A DNA stretch of 64,000 nt from Macrolepiota albuminosa (Eukaryota > Basidiomycota > Agaricomycetes > Agaricales > Agaricaceae): positions 27,263 to 91,262 of the forward strand of contig JAMWFC010000042.1 in NCBI GenBank assembly GCA_027475525.1, written 5' to 3'. Shown here one piece after another: positions 11,149-22,052 of this stretch. The position numbers and the translations under genes were made by a program. The notes below the pieces were generated by a model that saw only the letters and a program-made list of their open reading frames with translations, made no database searches and had not been told where the DNA came from. Numbering within the stretch: position 1 is the first letter of the stretch; every line of letters starts with the position of its first letter.

Positions 11149-11737
11149 ATGGATCGGATAACGCAACTTCAGGATGAGATACAGCAGGTCAGACCATCTA
11201 CATACGAGGTAAAAAGGCCTAATGTTTTTTCGTTGTCGTAACAGCTCCTCCTTATCATGTCTAACACCATTGCATACCTCACCTCGCGGACTAACTTTCT
11301 CCAAGTTACACCCGATATACCTATAACGAAGCAGCGTAACCCAGAAAAGTATGATGTGCCCGAGGTTTTTGAGGGTATGTGGTGCTCTACCAATGAAGGA
11401 TCTCGGTCAAAGTTGAGATTGTACAGCGAACAAAAAGGAACTGGTTGCCGATCTCATGACGAAGGCTAAACAGGTGGAGTACCTAATTAAGTCGCTCCCG
11501 GAGCCAGAGCCAGAAGAAGCTCAGGCGAAACGCCTAGCTGCGTTGGAAGAAGAGATGCAGGTTGCGAACGCTGAATATATTCGTGCTGTAAATCGAGCCA
11601 GTACGTCGTCGGTTATTCTGCCGCTTGCCCAAGAGGTTCTTGACTCGGGTTCTTTAGAGGACCTTCATGCTCAGATCAAAGAGACGCTCCTAAAGGTTCT
11701 CACTGATACCGATGCAGATCTCATTGCAGAGAGTTGA
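11149..11737 (+). CDS. MED21: Mediator complex subunit 21
   Basis: Med21 (Srb7) pairs with Med7 in the middle module of Mediator. MDRITQLQDEIQQ at the start is the family's most conserved element. It is followed by LLLIMSNTIAYLTSRTNFLQ, ITKQRNPEKYDVPEVFE, a long helix (LVADLMTKAKQVEYLIKSLP) and a coiled-coil segment ending QIKETLLKVLTDTDADLIAES. Introns at about 11188-11244, 11374-11430 and 11610-11669 have GT/AG ends and preserve the frame. TGA is at 11735-11737. The length of about 140 residues is normal. It is the only strong Mediator gene in the window and is divergent from RTF2. Confidence 0.93.
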
Positions 11738-11813
11738 CCCAACTTTCTGGTGTTGTTATACGACCTTGCATTCTCCTTGGGTGACGCCTTCACCATGAAC
11801 GAATTTGTTCCTA

Positions 11814-12880
11814 TTACGTCCACACACGATACCCTCGTGGTCCATCGCCCATCTCTGCGATCTCCGCCGGGTCACAAGTCGCATTCTCCAATAGTCTGCG
11901 CAAGAACGTCTCGTCTAGATGGTTACGAATTCCAGTTGCGGAACTGTGATTAGAACAGAGTCAAGATGTCGTTTGACCTCAATACCATTTTTGTGGGGTT
12001 ACCTTGGTTGTGGTTCTACGAAGCTCTGAAAGAAGCATGTATTATATTATCTGAATGACAATCGTTGACCAACAGGACAGGTGCAATTGACTTTTGACTG
12101 AGCACGTGATCACAAATTGTTCTTTGACAATTACTGCTCTTTGTCTTCTTTGAGCCCAGCCATGTATATATCAAAGCTTTCCTTCCTGTCCGCCAAAGTA
12201 TCACCACCCGTTTGGCAGGCCCGTCTCTCACCTTCATACCACCGCGTGACAACATCGACAAGTATTTTCTCGACATGCCCAGAATACGCTCGATCACTGC
12301 AGCCATGAATACTTCCGTCCGAATAGGTGCTCTCAACGTGAATAGAAAACCAAGGCATATTGATAGTAAGGCCTACTTCGGCGTGTTCCATGTATCTCTC
12401 CAACGACTTGTTCTAGATGGTCTCCTGGCGCTGAGCTGGTTACATAGAAGAATTGGCAATCGTGAGCTCATGTTTCTTTGTCAAGGAGCCAGCTAAAGTA
12501 AAGCTTTTGTACAGAGGGAAAGGCACTATGGGTCACAGTAGAACATCTTCAAGATATTCGTATGTTCTTACATCGCGACGAGATTCCAACCTTTGTTCAT
12601 GCCTTAACCTAGTCAAAGAAGTCTACTACAAGGATCCAAAAAGATTTCTTGGACCATACTTTTCACGCAGTTTCAGGAGAGTGATTCCGGAACTGGTTTG
12701 TCGCGGTTGCATGAAACTTTGGGCTTCTCTTACAATGTTACAAACCCAACCTCCAGGTCGAGCAAGGTTACATTCGATGGAACACGGATAAGACAAAATT
12801 TCGAGTTTCGAAGCAGATGGCCATTCTGTGCGTTGAATAACGTATATTTACCATGTCAGTAACGTTTAACATTTGCTGGA
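11814..12880 (-). CDS. Unresolved minus-strand coding-like segments
   Basis: Several stretches read like protein but could not be joined with confidence. One runs from a clear acceptor to TAA 11814-11816 and gives FVEPQPSSATGIRNHLDETF then RLLENATC, with a 57-nt intron in phase. Another at 12131-12403 reads AEVGLTINMPWFSIHVEST and GHVEKILVDVVTRWYEG. A third at about 12620-12865 reads KLEILSYPCSIECNLARP and SSGITLLKLREKYGPRNL. They may belong to one multi-exon gene or a decaying one. I recognise no family and assign no function. Confidence 0.3.
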
Positions 12881-12887
12881 AAGGTGT

Positions 12888-14121
12888 ATGCAAGCTGCAT
12901 CACAAACACCGGGAGAAGAAGTGGATCGGCATCATGCACACGCAGACTACTTTCGACAGAAGATATCGATGACGCGGCCCACATATGCCATGGTAAGTCA
13001 TCATTGCGTGCAGACGGGGTGACGGTGCTTGATGATTGTGCACTGTTCAACTAGGTCGTCGAAGAAAACAAGGAACTTAAAGAAGAAAACAAGGAACTTC
13101 AAGAAGAGAACGATGAGCTCAAGGGACGGCTTAGAGATACCAATCTTTCTGATAGAGTCCGGGAAGCAAGTGTCGTAACCTTCGCCAGCGATGAAATCTT
13201 TGATGCAGATGACGAACCTGCCGGGCAGGTTGGGGAAGTCGAGGCTGTTCCAGCCAGTGGTCTTTCATGTTATGCTCCAGGGTCGACAATCATGTATGTG
13301 AGCTGTATCCATACACGAAGTACATGTTTAATGACTTCGAGTTCCAGTTCCACCCCAATCAAACTGACTCGGGCCACGGGTCCAGGCTATTCTTATCCAA
13401 CTCCTCAGTCACTCCCGCACGCGTACACTGCCGTACGTCCACCGTCATCATCACCATCACTCGGCCGAACTTCTTTTTCATCTCGTGGTAACCCTATTGT
13501 CGACATGGAGGTAGATGAAATGCCAATTGTTGCGGGTCCTTCAGGTTCCGCTTCCTCCATTCCGTTCGATGGATCTGTATGTGAATATTAGCTGCTCTGG
13601 AATACTCGCCTGATTATATTTCTTAGGTGTCTCCATCATCTGTTTCGAATCACGACGCGGACATTGTTTACCTTGCAAAAGTGGTTAATGCACCGACGTC
13701 AACCGTTCAGTCAATCGAAGTAGCTTATTATACTCAAATCTCTGAGTTAAAGAAGGAATGCAGAGAGACCAGAGAGAAGGTTTGCATACAACAAGTTTAC
13801 AGTTTATACTTTGACTCACTATCTGGGAACTTCAAGATATTGGAATTGACATCTGCTTTCGACAAGGAGCAAGGAGAGTGGAAGGAGGAGCACTCAAAAC
13901 TAGTGAAACAACTCGAGCAACAAAAGGATGAGCTCACAGTTTGTCAGATGCTATTGGACCAGTCACGGGAGAACGAGAGGCTGAACGCTGCATTATCTGA
14001 GGAAAAAAATCGATTTATTCAAGCGCTTAGTGAGGTAGGAACAGTAAATTACCAGGACGAAGAGAGCCACAAGAACTTACGGGCGAAAATGCTTGAGGAA
14101 CTACGCGTAAGTAAATTTTGA
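12888..14121 (+). CDS. Coiled-coil protein of unknown function
   Basis: The model begins at ATG 12888 (MQAASQTPGEEVDRHHAHAD). After one intron it shows three back-to-back heptads, EENKELK-EENKELQ-EENDELK. A Ser/Pro-rich linker follows (SYPTPQSLPHAYTAVRPPSS), then NPIVDMEVDEMPIVAGPSGS, an exon with VAYYTQISELKKECRETREK, and a long helical exon (GEWKEEHSKLVKQLEQQKDE) that ends LRAKMLEELR. The final stop is either at 14121 or just after a further short intron. The heptad spacing indicates dimerising coiled coils, with a disordered centre. No named family was recognised. Confidence 0.6.
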
Positions 14122-14711
14122 TTCATCTCGTGTCGAAATATGTTGATCGGCAAAGTAGCTCGCTCGTTATGGATAAAAATCAGTATTAAATTGCTCAGCA
14201 GAAAGACTAATGAATCATATCCACGGCTCAAGCGTGGTTGATATTGTAGAACGGGAAACATAATATTTCGTGATGCAGAGAATAGTATATAGATAGGTTG
14301 GCTTCTATCCTGACAATATAGCTTAGGATGCGTCATGGAAGTTCTAGCAAGAATACAGAGAGATTAGGTCGGCGAGCTCAGAACTTGTCAACACCACCCG
14401 AAGAGGTCACTCGATGTTACTTTTCTCTCCGCCATTCCTGCGGAACTTAACGCCCGTCACTCCTGTCAACCCTCACCTGTAACTGACTTACTCGACCTCT
14501 CTCACGAGTCATGTACCGACGGGAAACGAGGTTCAATTTCATTCTTGACCAGTAAAAGGACCTCGGACTATTTTTTTCACCCACACGCTCTTTTCACCAG
14601 CCATATACTTTCTAGACGAGCCATAATATCCTGCCCCTCACCGACTCCTTTTCGCTGCATGTTTTTGCAAACGTTGGCACTAACTCCGCAGATATCCGCC
14701 CCTTTGCCTGC
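14122..14711. other. Intergenic region
   Basis: No gene is supported. The right half is pyrimidine-rich and could be a promoter and leader for the small frame at 14712. Confidence 0.4.
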
Positions 14712-14966
14712 ATGTCTTCATTTGGCCACGAAGACCAACGAAGGCATCATCACACTGACAAAATCCTGGAAGAAGTTGCCTCGAATTCGTGTACGTCCTA
14801 CCGGCATTACCTGGATATCGTCACATTGCCGACGAAACCTGCTGGATGCAGGCTCTCATATGTTACAAAGAAGCAAAAGGAGTTTTTGGTCACTTGCGAT
14901 GATGGAGATAACCAGTTCTTGCACCATTTGTTCCTTGCACGAAATAAGGAGGACACGTACGTCTAG
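14712..14966 (+). CDS. Small hypothetical protein
   Basis: An 84-residue frame starts MSSFGHEDQRRHHHTDKILE and ends FLARNKEDTYV. A pyrimidine-rich leader precedes the ATG, and the middle (LSYVTKKQKEFLVTCDDG) has ordinary codon composition. It has no recognised domain, signal peptide or membrane segment. It may equally be a chance frame or the first exon of something longer. Confidence 0.3.
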   Translation: MSSFGHEDQRRHHHTDKILEEVASNSCTSYRHYLDIVTLPTKPAGCRLSYVTKKQKEFLVTCDDGDNQFLHHLFLARNKEDTYV

Positions 14967-15036
14967 AGCTGACGGGCCGTATAGACGCCCTAAATCCTTC
15001 GATTACGATCTAGTATAGAGGTACTGCAGTAGCATA

Positions 15037-15544
15037 TTATATAGCCTTGATAGAAAGACAAACGTCAGAAATCATTGACTTTCGTTCGAGACGGTAGTAT
15101 ACTCACTTTTGGCGCCAAACTGACAATCTTACCCCACCCCTTCATCCGTAGGTCTGCACTAACGATACCACCTATCCGTGTCCCCAGCATCTCTCTCTTG
15201 TTATTTAGCAGTACCGCGGCGTTGTCGTCGAAGCGAATCATCCGGCCGTCAGGTCTTCGAACGGCCTTTTTTGTACGAACGATGACGGCACGTCGTACGT
15301 CGCCTCTACGGACCTTGACAGCGGTCACAGAGGCTTGTGCAGCAGAAGATATGGGTCTTGCGCGCTTAACGACGCAGACAATCTCGTCGCCGACAGACCC
15401 CCAACCATTGTTCACTTTTTGCTTAAGAATATTGACGCACTCAACTACGAGGGCGCCAGAATTATCTATACACTTCATTCCGGTCAGAAAATAACCAAGA
15501 AAGGGCTCAGCACGTACATTGAGGGTGGTTTTGAGCCCAATCAT
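15037..15544 (-). CDS. MRPL38: Mitochondrial large-subunit ribosomal protein uL14m
   Basis: This is a uL14-family protein of the mitochondrial ribosome (MRPL38 in yeast). ATG 15544 gives [10 protein letters not shown] 45-nt intron then leads to [19 protein letters not shown], the family's N-terminal core. [32 protein letters not shown] and [20 protein letters not shown] follow, the last being a signature region of L14. A second intron separates KIVSLAPK from a two-codon last exon (AI) that ends at TAA 15037, like the usual S-L-A-x-x-V/I ending. The gene is divergent from hexokinase across 123 bp. Confidence 0.93.
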
Positions 15545-15667
15545 GGCTAAGCGTGGTGGCCGTCGCCGTGAAAAGTGGAGTAGGTTTCCCACGAGTACTC
15601 CTCGCAAGCTCCGTGTTTCCTGTCTTTCTCCTCTTCCATCTCCTTGCCATCGGGCAACCCTGCAATC
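15545..15667. promoter_or_regulatory. Head-to-head promoter, uL14m/hexokinase
   Basis: The 123-bp spacer contains pyrimidine-rich tracts on both strands but no clear TATA box. An open frame on the plus strand here (starting [12 protein letters not shown]) is treated as chance. Confidence 0.45.
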
Positions 15668-18140
15668 ATGGTATCCTCGCGTCGTGGAAGTGGAAGCATC
15701 ACCCTTGCATCGGGCCAGACGCTGGCCCTGCACACCAGAACACAGGATGAGGAGGATCTGCCCCATGCGACCAAAAAGTAGGCGTTATCAACGCAGGATC
15801 TACGTTCTGCAGCATATCTAATGGTTTCGATTGTGTAAAGGACGATGGCAGATCACCTTAGGAAATATGAGAGCATGTATGTCGCGTTATTCATTGGCGA
15901 TTCTGTGCATTGATGCCTCGGGGCACAACCTCAGCTTTACGCTTACCCCTCAACGCATGCGTATGATCGTCGAAGCATTCAAGGAAACCCTTGAACTTGG
16001 CCTTGAAAAACCAAAACAAGTTGTGGTATGTCTGTTGGTCTTGAAACCGTATATATGATTCTATAAATTATCCAATGTGATTCATTGTTGCCCGAGCTGA
16101 TGTTATGTATCTCGCCCTCGAAAGCCCCTTTTGACACCGCAATGGGACTTCCTTCTGTGGGCGACAGGAAACATCGCGTGCTTTTCATTGCCTATTCTAT
16201 CTCTCGCTTGTGGATATTTAATTGCATTCGTGCTGACAATGAGGTGCGCCAGCCCATGATCCCCACTTATGTGTTTGGATTCCCCACTGGCGAAGAATTG
16301 GGTGACTACCTCGCCGTAGACCTTGGTACGTCCTTCACAGCACGTCTGCCGACATTTACCATCATCTCATATTGCGTCATATATATGTCTAACCCTCAAA
16401 TACTGTAGGTGGCACGAATCTCCGTGTGTGCCTCGTTTCCGTGCAGGGCGAGGGCAAGTTCGAGATCACGCAAACAAAGTACCGGCTCACCGAGGAGCAG
16501 AAACACGACGATGGCCAGCAGCTTTTCGATTTTTGTGCTGAATGCCTGAAGACATTTGTTGATACAAACCTTGCTGAGGAGGAAGGCGGATTGAACCTTG
16601 AACCTGGAAAGACGCTCCCGCTTGGATTCACGGTTAGCAGTTGTCATTAAACTCTGTCTCATCCTGAGCGAGACTAATCATCTTGGGCAGTTCTCTTATC
16701 CTTGCACGTGAGTATCACTAACGTGTATCTTGGCCAAAGCCTCAACCCTTTCTCAGACAAGAGAGAATTGATCACGGAGAGCTTATTCGTTGGACGAAGG
16801 GCTTCGGTGCGCCGAATACCGAGGGCAGAGATGTTGCTGAGATGTTCCGCAAATCTCTCGCAAAATACGTGCGTCAATTCCTTTCACTTACCATAAAGTC
16901 ATGTTTTAACAGGGTCGTTATTTGCAGGAGCTCCCGGTGACAATGACGGCATTAATTAATGACACGACAGGGACACTCATCGCTTCGCACTACGTCAATC
17001 CCAAGACAAAGATTGCATGTATCTTCGGTACGGGTTGTAATGCGGCATATATGGAGCATGTCAAAGATATTCCTAAGATCAAGAATCTGGGCATCGACGA
17101 GAGGGCTGAGATGGCCATAAATTGCGAATGGGTAGGTGATCTTCCCATTTCTTTGTTATTGTTAACTGATGGATTTATCAACAGGGTGCCTTTGATTCGT
17201 TCGAGCATGAGCACCTTCCAAGAACGAAATACGACACAATTGTTGATGAATCGTCGAACAAGCCAGGAGAGCAGGCTTTCGAGGTAAGGAAACCTTATGC
17301 GTTCCTTTTCAGTCAACCAACCGAATGAACAGAAATTGATTTCTGGTCGGTACCTCGGTGAAATCATGCGGCTCGTTATCTGCGAGCTCATCGATGAGGG
17401 TGTCCTGTTCCTTGGCCAAAATACTTACAAGCTTGAGAGTCCCTACGTCTTTGAGACTGCTTTTTTGTCTCTTATGGAGAGGTACGTTTTCTTCATTTAT
17501 TCCCATTTCCTTCCGCCATCCATTTTCCCGTATCTTTTCGTGTCAAGGATGTCGACTGATAACCTGATCTACAGTGACCCTACGGACGAGCTCCTCATGA
17601 TTATCGGTATCTTCAGCCACTTCTTTGCTGTTGAAACGACACTCGCGGAACGCCAGTTCTTCCGCGCTCTCGCGATGCTCATCGGACGTCGCGCAGCACG
17701 TTTGAGTGCGTGCGGTATTGCTGCCATTGTCAGCAAGATGGGGTATCTGGATGAGGGATGCTTGGTTGGGGCAGATGGATCGTTGTACAATGTTTGTTCA
17801 CAAGCGAGGTTTCGATGTCTAATTGCTAATGATGAGCATGCTCTTAACAGAAATACCCTGGATTTGCGGATCGGATACATGAGGGTCTTGTCGATATTTT
17901 CGGAGATAAGGGAAGGTGCGTTGTGGTCTCAGTCTTGTTTGATGTTATACGGTGTTCACTGTGCGACTGTCTTTGTACCAGGGGTATTGTGACATGCCAT
18001 GCTGAAGATGGAAGCGGAGTTGGAAGCGCGATCATCGCTGGCAAGTCATTCAGAACTTGTGGTTTGTATTTGCTTAATGAAATGTTCTTCCAGCCATGAC
18101 GAAGGCAAGAAAGGACAGCGGCCTATATCTCGATTTCTAG
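15668..18140 (+). CDS. HXK1: Hexokinase
   Basis: It phosphorylates glucose and fructose with ATP at the entry to glycolysis. The first exon ([20 protein letters not shown]) and the second ([10 protein letters not shown]) lead into [18 protein letters not shown]. Diagnostic motifs are [15 protein letters not shown] (phosphate loop), LGFTFSYPCTQ and [12 protein letters not shown] (sugar site), [15 protein letters not shown] (catalytic Asp), [13 protein letters not shown], and CEWGAFDS. The small-domain helices and the C-terminal [20 protein letters not shown] follow, ending at TAG 18138-18140. About a dozen introns are needed. One near 16030-16250 is unusually long (about 220 nt), and the last (18041-18093) has a GC donor. 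The symbol follows general usage; a second paralogue may exist outside the window. Confidence 0.95.
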
Positions 18141-18281
18141 ATCCCTCCTAAGTATTGAATCGAAGGTTTTACTGAAGCCTCGAGATCAAAGACTAGGATC
18201 CCATTCTCTCAATACTACTAATTGATTTGTTGTATGATCTTGCCCTGTACATATTATATTGTTCTACCACCTTGTCTATCC
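18141..18281. other. Hexokinase 3' region
   Basis: No gene is seen. It probably holds the hexokinase 3' untranslated region and leads into the 77-bp tandem duplication. Confidence 0.5.
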
Positions 18282-18435
18282 CCCCCTGATCATGTGTTTT
18301 GTATTACTGCTAGTCCATTGTCATTGTTATACACACTGCTTGTTTGCCGATACCTAGACCCCCTGATCATGTGTTTTGTATTACTGCTAGTCCATTGTCA
18401 TTGTTATACACACTGCTTGTTTGCCGATACCTAGA
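18282..18435. repeat. Perfect tandem duplication, 2 x 77 bp
   Basis: The unit starting CCCCCTGATCATGTGTTTTG and ending GCCGATACCTAGA occurs at 18282-18358 and is repeated without a mismatch at 18359-18435. Flanking bases differ on both sides, so the match is exactly one unit long. It lies in the convergent spacer between hexokinase and the zinc transporter. The same 77-bp period occurs at two other places in this window, which suggests an assembly junction. Confidence 0.95.
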
Positions 18436-18636
18436 ATTTCTCTCAGTGCTTTATAACGCTCGCTTAACATTCGGTGCAAGGGCTCTGAAGGGGACTTGGA
18501 AAAGATTTCCTAAAAAAGGATTTGACCTCAAAAACAGGATGTGTACTTTGACATGACTAACTTGTCAATATCTTTAGGACTTTGGGGAGAAAAAGATGAT
18601 AATGATATAAAGAATAGTACAAGGTGTTGTTATTAT

Positions 18637-21600
18637 TTATTTCGATTCCTCTACTTGTATCGTAAGCTCCTCGAGCCCGAGTATTTTTTGCCGCATTAGG
18701 GCATCAACTCGTTCAGTCACTCGATCTAATCTGGCATACGTTGTCCGTTGACTAGAGTGGGGTCCACCAGGGTCCAGTGTTGAGGCGGATGGAGCAAGCT
18801 GTATATGGATGGAGCCAATTATAGTGGATGCATCTTTCGGCCAAAATCGTGGTTCCGAGTAGGAAGCTATCCCTTGGATGGACGAAAGCTGGATAAAACA
18901 GGGTGGTCATTAAAATGAAGTCATGCGGTTTGGTCACACTAACCTCCGCAAGCGCTTCATGAATTACGGTATCTTTATTTGACAGGTCAAGGGCTAAGAC
19001 CTTCCCTGTGTCTAACACCAGAGGAATGACACTGGCGGCAATTAGGACTGCAATAAACAGTGACGCAATTGGATCAAATCCAGTCCAGCCATAGAATTGA
19101 ATCAATAGGGTCGATATGATCACTCCCACCGAACCAAGTGTATCCTTAACCGTATTCAAAACGTCAAAAAACGTGATCTACAAAGATGTAACTTACTGCC
19201 ATAACATGGAGGAACACCCCTCGCATGTTGTCACTATGGCCTTCATGTGTTGATGCATGTGTGTGCACAGTATGGTGATGGGTTGCGAGATGCTCATCAT
19301 CTCCAAAACCAAATTTGTAACTAGGTGTGATACCGGAGGAAAGTGGAGAAAGGACAAGGTCGTCGCTAATCTCTGAATCCGGCGCATGGTGTATCTGGAT
19401 TGACGGGCGAGAAGCGTGTCCACCTACTGACACAGCGTTCCCATTGGTTTTCGTCAAGTCGAGGGAAGCAGGAACGTGTGAATGTGAACAAGATTTGTTT
19501 TGCGAATGAAGATGAGAATCAGGCAAGGGAAGAGAATGGGAACGCTCGACTTGCGAATGCGAGTGTGAATGATCATGACTATGATTGGCTGTAGGTGGTA
19601 AAGATGGAAAGTGAGAATGAGAATGAGCGTGGTTAGATTGCGCTCGCGGACGGGGTGGTGCCGATAGAGGAGGCGAATGCGAGTGAGAGCAGTCGTGGGC
19701 ATGATCGTGTGTATGTAAGTGCGAGGACACGGCGGCAGCCGGTGCAACATGGGTGTTGCAATCATCGGACGCATGAGAGTGACCATGTCCATGAGAATGT
19801 GAATGACCGCCCTAGATTGACCCGTTAGATCTGGCGCAGGGAGAGATGATGGCTGAAACATACGTGATGATGGTGCCCACCCATAGCAAACATACCAAAG
19901 AGATTGACGCCCAAACCCAAGCTACTGACAAGAAGTAGCTGGCTCGTGTTCATCTCAGGCGGATCCAGGCTAAAACAAGACATTCAGTAGGGTATTCTCG
20001 CAACGATACATGGATACATACAGGCGTTGAACAGCCTCAAAGACGATGAAGATAGATATCAGAATAAGGAAGATTCCATTAGCAAAACCAGACAAAGTCT
20101 CGATACGCCCATAGCTGAGATAGCAATCAATAGAGAAGTATGGTCTTAGATATAAATTGCATACCCATATGTGAAGCGTTCATTGGGTTCCCAAGTCGCC
20201 ATTACTGAGGCAAAAAGCCCAACGCCGATGGCCATGCAATCGAAAGCCATGTGAATCGCTTTGATCGATCAATCCGCGAATGAGGAAGCCATCACAGACT
20301 AAAAAATGAGGACATACCATCAGAAATGAGACCCAAGCTATTGGTCCACACGCCATAGAGCATTTGGATCATCATGTAGCACATATTTAAACAAAGAAAA
20401 TAAAATATCTTTCTAGATTCAGGATTTGAAAGGATAGTCTTCAGGTATGCCTTAAGCAGACGTGCGGTAGGTGTCCGAGGGGGCGTAGCGAAAGCATCGG
20501 TATTCTCGGGAAACATTCCTGGAATAGGTGATTAGGTTGAGGAACACAGGAATAGGTGAAAGATATACAGACCTAGAAATAGGCATATGGCCACAACAAG
20601 GTCACCCAACGATGGAGATTGAGTAAATGCCAAAGCACCAAGTATTGCAGCAATGCCAGCAATAGTTGGGTAGGACAACTTGAAGTATTGTGGGCCATAC
20701 GACAAGTGAGCCAATGAGCGGTCTGTTATAGGGGCGAAGAAGAGCAATGCATATGCTATAACTGGTATCGAAGCGAGAGACATGAGGGGCAAAACAGGGT
20801 CATCTGGAAAACCGAGCTAGTTGGATATGGAATGTCAGTGGTATAGCCGGTATTGATTTCACCGGAGGGGTACATACGAGTACCAGTCTAAATAGGTAGA
20901 AAGGAAGGGCAAAGATGGATGCGCCGAGAGTTGTTAGAGCGATAGTGAAGGTAGAACCCAAGGAGGGAGACAGAATTCCGAGTGTACTGTCCAAAGCGCT
21001 CGTTGAAAAAGCATGAATTGTAAGTGCACCGTATCCAGTGAGAGTATGGAGAGAGTTCGTGGAGAAAAGGCGCGTTTCTGTTAAAACCGAGATCACAAGG
21101 GCCAAGGTGATGAGAGTAGATTTGCGAGCCTGCACAATGATGATAATCTGTCGATATCAATCGACCATACAGGTGATGTTGAACATACCGAGGTCATTCT
21201 CAACAAAGTACTCGTCCACAAAGCTGAAAAATGAGTAAAAAGGATAACTCTGTGTGCAGACAATGTAAACCTCACAAGTTAGTCAAATCTTCAACAAGAC
21301 TTACCTTTTCGAAGACAGTCGGAACAGGGCGGTGAACAATGCTGCATACTTCACAAACATCAGAAGTGACGCCATACCCAACACCGACCACTACCGAGGA
21401 ATATCAGTTCCATCTGAAACGTCAGCGCAGCCACGCACCTCAATGGTCTTGCGCTTGGCCATCTGCCCTGTAAACCCTTCCCAGACCAGAACACCCAAAC
21501 CTCCGCATGCCAGCACACGCATCACAACCCAGAACACGCCCACGTCAAGGTCCAACAGCCATTCCTTCGCGGCGAATATTGAGAATGTAACGAGTACATT

Positions 21601-21780
21601 TGAAAGTAGGATATTTGGAATGTGTCTGCTCGGAATTCTGTTCAATGTAGTACCAGGACAGTTGTGATTTCTGATTAGTTCGCGTACACTCCCGTGGTAA
21701 ACAGACACGTACGACGTGGAAAAGACAATGGTTGGGTTCAAACTGATCTTGTTGCGAGTACGAGCATCTGGCACGGGCAT
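18637..21780 (-). CDS. MSC2: MSC2-like cation diffusion facilitator zinc transporter
   Basis: Msc2 and its partner Zrg17 move zinc into the endoplasmic reticulum in yeast. The long N-terminal half contains many hydrophobic helices. The CDF core begins at KIFYFLCLNMCYMMIQMLYG, LGLISDAIHMAFDCMAIGVG (zinc-site Asp and His) and PNERFTYGYGRIETLSGF. Next is a very long His-rich loop with dozens of His, mostly in HSHSH-like and HDH patterns. The second zinc site is in FLHVMADTLGSVGVIISTLL, followed by WTGFDPIASLFIAVLIAASV. A cytosolic C-terminal domain ends ILGLEELTIQVEESK at TAA 18637. Start and stop fit the Msc2 topology and length, but not every N-terminal exon boundary was verified. Confidence 0.88.
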
Positions 21781-22052
21781 GCTACCGTTCTAAAGAAGAA
21801 AAGGAAAAGAGACGAATGACTCAAAGGAACGAACAGGTGATTTAGTGCTGAAGAGGTGGCAATAACCAATGCTGTGATTTCGATACAATGCAATCCTAAC
21901 GAGAACAAATAAGATGTAGAAAATACATGATGGGTACTTAAGATAGCCAGGTATATCGCTACAAGTACAATGTACATATACAACTTCATTACTCCAAAAA
22001 AAGATATGGTATACGGAAATGAGAGCAACAAATCGGGTGATATAGGGTGCGT

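Noticed and set aside
15543..15821. Basic plus-strand frame starting [12 protein letters not shown]
   Set aside because: It lies on the divergent promoter and overlaps the hexokinase first exon. Composition reflects the antisense of the neighbouring gene and no domain is present.
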